Shown piece by piece: positions 34,947 to 43,599 of a stretch of 64,000 nt of DNA. The notes under the pieces are model-generated. The model saw only the letters and a list, made by a program, of their open reading frames with translations, had not been told where the DNA came from and did not search any database. Within the stretch, counting starts at the first letter, position 1, and each line of letters opens with the position of its first letter. The stretch is from contig NC_070567.1 in NCBI RefSeq assembly GCF_026914185.1, positions 2,444,001 through 2,508,000 of the forward strand, in the 5' to 3' direction. Position numbers and translations under genes: made by a program. This DNA comes from Puccinia triticina (Eukaryota; Basidiomycota; Pucciniomycetes; Pucciniales; Pucciniaceae).

Positions 34947-35225
34947 TTCTCCTAGAGAATATTCATGCAACCTAAGTGGATGGTTAGCGCTGATACATAC
35001 GTTTTTATTCTACGGCATTCATCGCGTTATTTAAGGAGAAGCACCCATTGGGAAAGAGACCACGTTGTCACATGACACAGACAGTGAAGATAGCTTCAAA
35101 GGTTAGCCACTCTCAAAGTTGCTGAGATGGTCTATCATATGCAATATAATCAATTGTAAATTGTTCAATATGATGTTGATAAAATATTGGATCATAATTT
35201 GCTTGATGAATCGTAATTTGCTCAA

Positions 35226-36577
35226 TTGCATCTAGAAATCCCTAACCCGTTAAAGGACGGTCAAGATCGAGACACGGCGTCCAGACACAGATCCATCTTA
35301 TTGAACTTGCCATTGATCGTCGAACCAGGAGCAGTTACAGTTACGGAGCCTCCTAAGGAAACCAATGTTAATGGGGGTACTGGGACGATATTAGAGGCTT
35401 CCAAGACCGTCAACGTATCAGGTTCAATCTCAGATAAATCTGTTCAAGACAAAACCAATTGTCAGGAGGTCTGGGACAGAGCAACGGAGGCCTTTGAGAG
35501 GGGTGATAAGAAATCGACGGACTTCTTTTTAAGGCTCTATGGGAAGATGGGCGACACGACATCTCTGTTGGCACCGGGCAAGCCGGACATAATTAGATCC
35601 TCTTTGAGCGACGCGATAAACCCGGCTGTTAACGTAGCTAAAAGACCGGCAGATAAAACGACCATAGTGTTCATCAAGGAGTCCCTGCCTAATCATTTTG
35701 ATGTAGGGTTTACTCCATACTTTGACCAAAATATCAGAGAATTCAGAGGTCCGATTCTGTTGACCATTTTTGACAAAAACTGGCAACGTGATGCAATTCA
35801 CTACTACACTAATAGAAGAACTAGAGGTGACAAAAAAGATGAAAATTACATTGGGTTCAAGTATCCGAATGAATGGACGCAAACCTTAAGCAAGTGGACA
35901 ACCAATCATTGTAAATTCTACATACCTTTTAAGGATATGTATGGCTACACCAAGTTCGCCAACTGGATCTTGTTGCATAAGGAAAACGTCAATAAGATTG
36001 TTGGCGAAGAAGTATTCATGACGGCTTTCAGATATGATATGATTGTTTGCCAGAATGTGTTTTCCTATCAGGTCACGACTAAATTGGGCAAGATCTCAGC
36101 GTTTGATATTTCAATTTTTAGAGAAGAAGTTAAACGTGAAGCGTGGAGAATCACTTTAACGCTAGGCGAAAAAACGAAGAGACCAATAACCCTTATGCTA
36201 TTGGTGGCAAGAAATTTGGTTACGATCCAAATACGGGCAAGCAGCGTGTGAAAGAAAATAAAGCAGTTGATGATCAAGCAAAACTGGAGTCTAGTTCAGG
36301 ACGCGGTAGAGGGGGCTATAGAGGAAGAGGCGAGAGATGGGGCCAGGACAGGAGAAATTCAGATTACGGCGGCTATCGCGACTACAACAATGATGATTCG
36401 TACAATAAGCAACAAAGAGATCACGGATACTCAGACAATCAGTATCAGAGGGGCGGCAATTACGGAGGTCATCAAGGTGGTCACAATCAAGAGAGAGGTG
36501 GCTATAGAGACCAAGGTCCCTCGCGGGGCTTTAAGAAGAAGGATAACTCCTCTTCAGCTAAAGAGAAGGAAAATTAG
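35226..36577 (+). pseudogene. YR-element gag-like protein with RGG-rich tail
   Basis: A frame from 35226 gives about 310 residues including an acidic linker and an aromatic-rich central domain (KFYIPFKDMYGYTKFANW). At about 36165 the reading must shift to the frame running 36143-36577 to continue into a basic Gly-rich tail (GRGRGGYRGRGERWG, then many RGG, GGY and DQG motifs) ending KEKEN. The tail is a likely nucleic-acid-binding region in place of a zinc knuckle. A single-base indel explains the shift; a programmed shift cannot be excluded. Confidence 0.6.
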
Positions 36578-36756
36578 TGGGCTTTCTTTCCCTGTTTCTT
36601 TGGCGTTGAGATCTGCTTGTCTTTGTGAAAACAATTCAGATCTGGTTACTTTCATTCTTTACAAGAAGATGTTATGGTCAACTAATGACATAAGGTCCTA
36701 ACTATTATGCTTTTCACTTCATTTTCTTTATTTTATGAATATTCATTTTTGCGAAC

Positions 36757-38471
36757 TTGCATCTGCGTAATTTTAGCTCATCAAGGACCCAATCCTTAAC
36801 CTACACTTCAGAAACCAGTGCCGGGTGTGTGTCACAATTGCCAAACGCGGCAATCTTGCCAACTAAAATCAGGTGTGAGATGAATTTGCGCGAGTGGGAA
36901 ATCACATTAAGGGATAATCATTTGCTCCCAGAATACAAAGACGTGCTACAAGGCTTTGCTTCTGGTTTTGATCAAGGTATCCCGGATCATGATTTAGGTG
37001 CACTAGATTGCTTTACTCCCGATAATCACACATCTTCCGAGAAAGCAAGACCTAAAATTGAGGAATCCATTGCTAAAGAATTAAGGGCCAAAAAAATGTC
37101 TGGCCCCTTCACTAAAGAACAAATGATAAATGCTTTTGGTTTTTTCAGATCTAATCCCTTAGGAGCAGTGGTGAACGGTGACAGAGCAATTTGTCCGATT
37201 AACGACTTATCTTACCCTAGGAACAACCCGCTAGTTCCGTCCGTAAACTTGTTTGTAAACAAAGTGGATTTTGAAACCACGTGGGACGACTTTAATTGGG
37301 TGTCAAACAAGAATCTCGTCCAGCGCTACAGTTGGCGCTTTTTGATTGGGAAAAAGCTTACCGGCAGATTCCAACAAGGATACAGCAATGGAGGTATTTG
37401 ACGGTAAAGGAATTTGATGGGAATTTTCCAGTTGACAAGCGGATCACCTTTGGTGGAGTAGAAGGATGCGGATCCTTTGGTTGACCGGCAGACACTTGGA
37501 AGCATGTGATGATGAATCTATTGGAGCTAGTAACAATCTTTTGTTGGGTTGACAATAATTTGTTTGTCAAAGTTCAAGGAGGTGGCGTAAGAATGGAGGA
37601 AGTTGTCAAAAAATCTTCCAAACTAGGCATCCTGACAAATAAAACTAAATATTTGCCGTTCAGCAATGAGAAAAAATTCATTGGCTTCGTTTGGAATGGA
37701 GTGGAAAAGACAGTACACCTACTGGATGGGAAGATCAAAAAGTGCCTAGACCAGATTGAGCCATACTTAGTGAGAGGGGGACGGTTTGACTACAAAGACG
37801 TCGAAATTCTGGTTGGGCGCCTTAATCATGTGTCTTACATCTTACCCCATTTACGATGCCACCTGAACTCTCTGTACAGGTGGCTGATGTCTTGGCAATA
37901 CAGGAGAGCGCTCTGCGATACCCCACCAGACGTCTGCGCCAACTTGGAGGTATGGAGATCAACTTTACAAAGCTTTGAGCACACTAGGATAATCAATTAC
38001 CGACCTCCTCTTGATATTGGGTGGGTAGGCGATGCTTTGACGTCCTTTGGGATCGGTGTACTGGTGGGGAAGCATTGGGCGCAATTCAAGCTCCACAACC
38101 CTAGTGACGGTGTGACTCAAATATCGTATCTGGAAACAGTCACGATTTGCCTTGGGCTCCTGATGGTCCTGCAACTGCGCAACCAGCGGGGTAAATCCTT
38201 AGTAGTATGGACCAATAATACAACAACTGAAAACGGAATCAATAATAGGAAATCACAAGACATACCCTTGAATGGGGAGTGGATCATGATTCAAAAGATC
38301 CTGATTAAGGAGGGGGTGGAAATAGTTGCAAAGAGAGTATCATTGAAAGATAATAAAACAGACGCCTTGTCGCAAGGGGTGCGGTCAGGCCAGGCGGTGA
38401 AACACCAGCTGATTGTCCCTATTCCAGGTGACCTGAAACACTTGTTGTCACAGATAGTCTTTTTGATTTAA
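36757..38471 (+). pseudogene. YR-element reverse transcriptase-RNase H
   Basis: RT of the DIRS type. An N-terminal part (FTKEQMINAFGFFRSNPLGAVV, ICPINDLSYPR) is followed after a frame change at about 37310 by palm segments (LALFDWEKAYRQIP, ITFGGVEGCGSFG) and CWVDNNLF. The catalytic second Asp of WVDD appears as Asn. A stop at 37482 sits where R of GRPADTWK is expected (CGA to TGA). The RNase H domain follows (GWVGDALTSFGIGV, YLETVTICLGLL, VVWTNNTTTEN, DALSQG), with Asp to Asn in the WTDN motif. The enzyme is therefore dead in at least three places. Confidence 0.8.
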
Positions 38472-38533
38472 ATATCACCGCTGTCCTGCCTCTATTCCCA
38501 TGTATTCCCTCACCTGCTTGTGCTTCTCCCGCG

Positions 38534-39583
38534 ATGAAAGCAACTTCATTTATTTTTACTGATTTCACTTCCTCGGGACATACACTTCAAGAAACCTCAG
38601 AATTAGATGTCCTAGCACTGCAAGGCTGGGAGACAAATACCCTCCGCAGCTATAACTCGGCTGTTAGAAAGTTCCTCTCCTTCAAGAGGGAGACCAGCGT
38701 CGAGCACTTTGAACTTCCGGCTACTGAGACAGACATCTACCAATTCTGTGTGTGGGCAGGAAAAAAGGTGGCTACCACCGACACTCACGAGATCTGCTTG
38801 GCGACGCTGGAGAAGTACCTTCATGGCTTAAAAACTTGGCACCTTTACCACAACGCAGTGTACCCACCGGTTTGCGAGAAGAAGATGAAGCTGATTCTGA
38901 AAAGCTTGGCAAAACGTGACGTCCTCCGCGCTGAACAAGAGAAAAAGAAGGCAGTAATGATCTACAACCTTATCGGGTTAGCCGAAGAACTGTTGACAGG
39001 AGACAAATTCAACAAGGCACTTTTGGATCTGTGTTTGGTGGCCTTCTGGGGCCTAGCAAGGCTAGGCAAAGTCACATACCCTGTGAGATTGGGAGCACCG
39101 ACACTGGACGGAGGGATAAGGAAATCTGATGTAATTTTTGCGGGAGACGGACCAACGGTGGATATTTCCCTACGCTTTACAAAGACATCCGGCCCAAAAG
39201 AGGTTCAACACTTACGGTTGACGGCGACAGCGAATCTGCTTTGCCCACTAGAGGCGGTCAAGAGGCGGCTGGCCACGGGAAAATTGGACGACGAATCCCT
39301 GTTTGGTTTCCAGTCAGCATCCGGTAGGATCAACCTGACCAAGAATGCGACCGTGGCCCGCCTAACTCAGGTATGGGCAAAACTAGGCCGGGTCGGAATT
39401 TCAGGGCATTCTTTCAGGGTTGGAGGTGCCTCAATTAGGAACGCGCTTGGCGTGGACATCGCGACCATCTGCGCGCTGGGCCGATGGAAATCAACTTTTG
39501 ACATGCTTTACATTTGGCCCCACTCGGCAAACGACCTAGCCAGATCTCTTGCAGCTTTAGAATATTTAGACATGCAGAAGTAA
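38534..39583 (+). CDS. Tyrosine recombinase of the YR retrotransposon
   Basis: Uninterrupted 349-codon frame from an ATG 62 bp after the RT-RNase H stop. It has an N-terminal SAM-like/core-binding region (WETNTLRSYNSAVRKFLSF) and a catalytic domain with the Arg of LARLGKVT, the HxxR box GHSFRVGGAS and the C-terminal GRW..LYIWPHS carrying the nucleophile Tyr. The R-H-R-Y tetrad is visibly kept, unlike the RT next to it. The product would integrate circular cDNA by site-specific-type recombination. Length and order match fungal DIRS/Ngaro recombinases. Stand-alone Crypton origin is unlikely given the adjacent RT. Confidence 0.85.
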   Translation: MKATSFIFTDFTSSGHTLQETSELDVLALQGWETNTLRSYNSAVRKFLSFKRETSVEHFELPATETDIYQFCVWAGKKVATTDTHEICLATLEKYLHGLKTWHLYHNAVYPPVCEKKMKLILKSLAKRDVLRAEQEKKKAVMIYNLIGLAEELLTGDKFNKALLDLCLVAFWGLARLGKVTYPVRLGAPTLDGGIRKSDVIFAGDGPTVDISLRFTKTSGPKEVQHLRLTATANLLCPLEAVKRRLATGKLDDESLFGFQSASGRINLTKNATVARLTQVWAKLGRVGISGHSFRVGGASIRNALGVDIATICALGRWKSTFDMLYIWPHSANDLARSLAALEYLDMQK

Positions 39584-40013
39584 TCACATAATGGGACTCA
39601 TTGTTCTCTTCTTGAGTACCAATCTGGTGTTCCGGGAGGATTGAGGGTTGAAGTTTGGGGGTTCGGCAGGCTCAGGCTTCTCCCTGAGTTAGGGGCATAG
39701 CCCAAACCCCTCTCCACTTTGGCCAAGGGCAGCCACTCCCACTCTTTCCTCTTTGCTTCAGGAGGAGGGTTGTCGAGTTGCGTCACTACCCACCTAGGGG
39801 CTCCTTCCTAGCAGGTCGCGACGCCCCACAGGTAGTGAGGCCTTAGTACACTCAAGACTCTCCACCGAGACCCGGACACCGGCCCCAGTGAAAACCTACC
39901 AACAGGAAGGGACCACTGAGACCTACGGGAAGACCATTTACTGCTACGGCTGCGGCTGCGGCAAAGGTCATCGCGGAAACCTGTGCAGAGAAGGACAAGT
40001 GGAGACGGCTTGG
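39584..40013 (+). other. 3' noncoding region of the YR element
   Basis: GC-rich, about 430 bp, including repeated CCAGTGAAAACC and CACTGAGACC-like words and (CTGCGG)n near 39945-39960. A frame over 39888-40060 has a Cys-rich stretch (CYGCGCGKGHRGNLC), probably by chance. It is expected to hold the terminal or split repeats, but I could not define them. Confidence 0.4.
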
Positions 40014-40242
40014 ATGGTGTATGTAGAAATTTGTGAATTTTATCAGGCAAAAAAAAAAAAAGATTCCTGTGGCTTGAAGCAAAGACAGGGGGAAGGAAAG
40101 AGATTATAGAAAAGTATTAAGGAGACATGGAACACAGACAAAGTTATCAAGAGGAATAAAAAAAAATTGATCAATATAAATTGATCAATATACGCTATAT
40201 TGATCAATATACAACACCGCAAATTCATCCATCTTGGTAGTG
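40014..40242 (-). repeat. Right terminal inverted repeat, distal part
   Basis: Reverse complement of 12499-12755: TTATCAGGC then an A-tract, GATTCCTGTGGCTTGAAGC, three copies of TTGATCAATATA, and CATCTTGGTAGTG at the terminus. Near-perfect at the outer 45 bp. Confidence 0.88.
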
Positions 40243-40540
40243 ATTGCATCTTGAGGGTTTTTTTTTTTACAGTTGAACTTCACCATAAACAACAAACTCG
40301 GGTCCCATGGGGGAGTTAAGCGTTGCTCATTTCCAACCAGACCCTGGCGGCTGATTTTACAGGCGCTTGTGGTTCTATTAACTTTGTTCGTAATTCTTCC
40401 GTCTCTTGTCTAATTTTCTGCTTCTAAATCACCGCCCCTCACTCATTTCACCCACTTGAACCGTTTCTGTAGCATGGCGTCTCAAGGGTCTTTTCGTTTT
40501 GCAGTTGAACCTTTCCAGAAACGACGAAACTGATGTCCCG
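40243..40540 (+). repeat. Repeat X, right copies (before the copia)
   Basis: Continues the unit cut at 12498 (ATTGCATCTTGAGGG). It runs through TTTCCAACCAGACCCTGG and GCTTCTAAATCACCGCCCC, then a new unit starts at about 40456 (CTTGAACCGTTTCTGTAGC) and is cut at 40540 by the copia LTR. Same strand and order as the left copies. Confidence 0.8.
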
Positions 40541-41154
40541 TGTTGTACAGTAGCGGTGTGCAAACTCCACTTTGGGAGTACGCGGGGTTCAAGAGGTGGA
40601 CGTGGAGGCAATACAAGATTAAGGGTTTTCCCAGTCACAACAGATTAAGAGTCTTTGGTCTACCAACGGAGCTATCCATCGGCATTCAATTGTTGGCATC
40701 ATCTGACCCGGTTTATGGTCAATACCCGTTGGGAACAACCTGAATTATTGGGACCATTACCTCCACCAACCTGCACAAAACGTCCAAAACAAACAAAGGC
40801 TTACAAGGCACTCCTCCGGCTTCCTCCATTACCTCCGTCTCCGGTTGAAGAGAAACTAGATCCTCTCAAACACAACCGCCCACCCTCCCCTTTCATTTCG
40901 GCTATATTGTACATCTTCTCTAAGACAATAACTTGACACATCAAAACCAACAAGTCAAATCCGGTCCCATTTCTACCCGGTCATCGAACTGTTCTGAATC
41001 CCTTGGGACTACCTATTACAGCCATCATACCAATACCTGAATATTGACCAACGGCAAACTATCCGAGGGGAACATCACCATCCTATTCTTTGTCGGAAAC
41101 TTCTTCCACCATTTCAGAATTTGAATTAAATCCTTGACCAAATTTTCCTCCTAT

Positions 41155-42373
41155 GTCATAGTCTGCAGCTATTGAAATATCACCCAGGAACAAGTTTCTC
41201 CAACAACCGAGCGTCTACAAGTCCGAAATCAAAAGACTCTCGGCAGACGGTTCCAACTTCAACAAGTGGAAGAGGGACTTGTCTTGGGTGATTCTACTGA
41301 CACTTAATCATGCGGCTTTTTTCAACAAACGGGAGAACTACCAGAAGCTATTGGGTCAGGAAGAAACCTGTCTGTTATATCTCATCCAAATCACGGTTCA
41401 CAATGAATTATCATTGCTTGTCAACCGATATACTAAAGGCACGGAGGCGTTTGATGCGGTTCAGGTCAACTTTCAAGGGACCATTCAATTCAGGCAAATG
41501 GAGCTCATGGATTGGCTTCTTGAATTCAGAATCACCGGTCCCACGACCGATCCGTCTCAGATTCAAGGACTGTTCAACAAGAGCTTTGATGTATTTACAG
41601 ACCTCAAGAACGTTTAAGCAGGCCTCTCCCCTCTGGTCAAGAGTCTTTTCCTACAAGCGGTTGCTCCACCACCTTCGAGCATATCCCGCTCACAACTATT
41701 CCAAAATATATCCCTCCAGCTTGGCAAAAAGAAGGAAGTTACGGCTAGGGATATACAGACAATCATCACGTTGGCTTACGGTGAAAGCAGTCGTTTTGAC
41801 TTGAGTCCGGCGCCCTCGGTGTTCCGATCATGCCAGACAATCAACAACGGAGGGTTTTCTCAGGGACAGAGACAGTCTAATCCACCAAACCATGTGCCTC
41901 CTCGTAACATGTTTCAGCCACAATCTAGACAACAACATCCAAACAATCAACCTCCCGCTAGAAACAGGAACATTGGTTGACCCGGCAACCCAACAGTTGA
42001 AGACATATCGGCGGCTATCAACAATATTCAACAAGGAAATCAAGGCACAAGCGACCCAACAATCTTTGAAGGGAAGCCGTGTTCTTATTTCGGTGTTTTG
42101 GGTCATTGGAGGTTGTCATGTCCAACCCTCCACATTGATGCCAAACTGCCGCCCCCCAACACCCAACTCAATGGTTGCCCCGCTTCCGGTTTTGCCCGTC
42201 AGGCAGCACCTTCGAACAACCCAAACACTTGTCCCAATCAGAATGTGGCGGTTCGATCGGCAGTGGGAGCGGATGCGACAGGTGCTGCCGGCGCAGGCAT
42301 GGTTTTGGATTCTGGGGCGACCCATCACGTGAGCGGATCTTTCCATGATTTCTCTTTTCTAACGGCATTATGA
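41155..42373 (+). pseudogene. Copia gag and protease
   Basis: The gag reading runs from about 41155 to a stop near 41617, with a capsid-like helical region (NFNKWKRDLSWVILLTL). It resumes in other frames through 41650-41980 (TIITLAYGESSRFDLSP), then a degenerate zinc knuckle (CSYFGVLGHWRLSC, where F replaces the second Cys). The protease active site MVLDSGATHHVSGSF follows at about 42300, with an intact DSGA motif. At least three frame or stop lesions separate these parts. Confidence 0.8.
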
Positions 42374-42379
42374 CCTCCC

Positions 42380-43339
42380 ATGAGACTGAATCTGGCTTCC
42401 TCTACTGGCTTTATGACGGCGACTCATAGTGGACACCTGTGGATAACCAATGGGGATGGTACCCTAGCGGTCCCAAGGGTACTCTACAGCCCCAACATGA
42501 CGGGAACTCTTCTTAGTCTTGGCCAACTCATTGATTCTGGCTTTTCCCCTTGTTTCTTACCAAATCACAATATTCTTTTGGTTTCCAATTTCTTTCACAT
42601 CACGGCTTACTACGTCCGAAATCGTTTGTGGTTCATACTTCTAGATTCTATTCAACATCTATCTCCTTCAATAAATTCAGTCTCCACGATCCCTTCTACT
42701 CCATCAATTTCCCCCTCCTACAACTGGCACTGTAGGCTCGGACACGTCTCCAACAAAATAGTGAAAGAATTCTTACGTCGATTTGTACCGTCTTTTGATA
42801 TCAAGTCTTGGAGCCCTTTTATTTGTGAATCATGCAAACAGTATAAAAGCAAGCGCCGGCGGAACCATCTACCTGAATCCATCCCCAAGGAAGAACGCTT
42901 AGATCTCTTAGTCACAGATGTACTCGGCCCTCTTGATCAAGACATTCACGGCAATCGGTTCTTATTAACTGTGAGGGACCATGTGACGACGTATTCTTTC
43001 GTTTTCCCTATGAAAAATTGTTCTGAGGTTCCTACAATTCTGACATCCCTTGTCAAGCGTTTACATCCTCATTTTCGGACTGCACCCAAGTACATCCGGT
43101 GCGACAATGCCAAGGAATATACGGTCAAACCTCTTGAGGATTTTCTTTCTTCTATTGGCTCCAAAATGATTTTCACGTCTTTTTATACTCCGGAACAAAA
43201 TGGCAAAGCAGAGCGGCTAAACCAAACTCTTGGTGACATTGCTCGGACTACATTGGCTCATTCTCAATTGGCAATGAATCTGTGGTTGTACGCTTACAAA
43301 TGCGCATGTTTTTTGATTAACCGGATCCCCAATTCATGA
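42380..43339 (+). CDS. Copia integrase region (open segment)
   Basis: Open for 319 codons. It has a GAG-pre-integrase HHCC region (YNWHCRLGHVSNKIV, ICESCKQYKS) and an integrase core with VTDVLGPLDQD, IRCDNAKEY and TPEQNGKAERLNQ, so the D-D-E triad is present. It ends at TGA directly after NRIPNS, where the polyprotein should continue (TPLELWSDQKPEA in the same frame after the stop), so a nonsense mutation truncates the polyprotein. It lies between the protease and RT of the same element. Confidence 0.8.
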   Translation: MRLNLASSTGFMTATHSGHLWITNGDGTLAVPRVLYSPNMTGTLLSLGQLIDSGFSPCFLPNHNILLVSNFFHITAYYVRNRLWFILLDSIQHLSPSINSVSTIPSTPSISPSYNWHCRLGHVSNKIVKEFLRRFVPSFDIKSWSPFICESCKQYKSKRRRNHLPESIPKEERLDLLVTDVLGPLDQDIHGNRFLLTVRDHVTTYSFVFPMKNCSEVPTILTSLVKRLHPHFRTAPKYIRCDNAKEYTVKPLEDFLSSIGSKMIFTSFYTPEQNGKAERLNQTLGDIARTTLAHSQLAMNLWLYAYKCACFLINRIPNS

Positions 43340-43599
43340 TGCAAGACAACTCCTCTAGAGCTATGGTCTGATCAAAAACCAGAGGCTACTTCTTTTTACC
43401 CCTTTGGGACCAGGGCCTGCGTTCACATTCCCAAGGAACGACGCCGTAAACTGGATCAACAAGGTTGGACAGGATACCCGGTTGGATATCAGGACAATGA
43501 GCGCGGCTGGTTCTTTTGAAATCCTGTGACGCAAAAGATCATCAACTCAGAGTGTGCTGAGTTCATTGATTTCCAGGGCAAACCTATCATTTTATCTCC

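Larger units (their letters stand above)
34444..40017 (+). mobile_element. YR (DIRS/Ngaro-type) retrotransposon, about 5.57 kb
   Basis: The borders come from the interrupted CACTA arm: the left-arm counterpart AATGGTGTTTGTAG is split here into AATGG (ending 34443) and TGTATGTAG (from 40018). ATGG is present at both ends (34440-34443 and 40014-40017), either a short duplication or crossover homology. The contents in order are a gag-like ORF, reverse transcriptase with RNase H, and a tyrosine recombinase, all on the plus strand. YR elements use a recombinase rather than a DDE integrase. I could not recognise the diagnostic inverted or split direct terminal repeats, so DIRS versus Ngaro is unresolved. 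Confidence 0.8.
12499..40242. mobile_element. Giant CACTA-type transposon (27.7 kb, 22.2 kb without nested YR element)
   Basis: The left end at 12499 and the inverted right end at 40242 both read CACTACCAAGATGGATGAA. They stay matched with one mismatch for about 45 bp, and more loosely through kilobases. ATT flanks both ends (12496-12498 and 40243-40245), a 3-bp TSD. The X repeat is continuous when the element and one ATT are removed. A CACTA terminus with a 3-bp TSD is the hallmark of the EnSpm/CACTA superfamily. Inside are subterminal TTGATCAA palindromes, arms of about 172-bp tandem repeats, an inverted pair of unique blocks, the palindromic 20/21-bp satellite and a captured gene fragment. 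No transposase was seen inside, so it would be non-autonomous. Confidence 0.82.

Noticed and set aside
36143..36701. Second overlapping ORF at 36267-36701 in the RGG region
   Set aside because: It is a frame shadow of the GR-rich gag tail; the other frame encodes the more typical RGG motifs and joins to the upstream gag.
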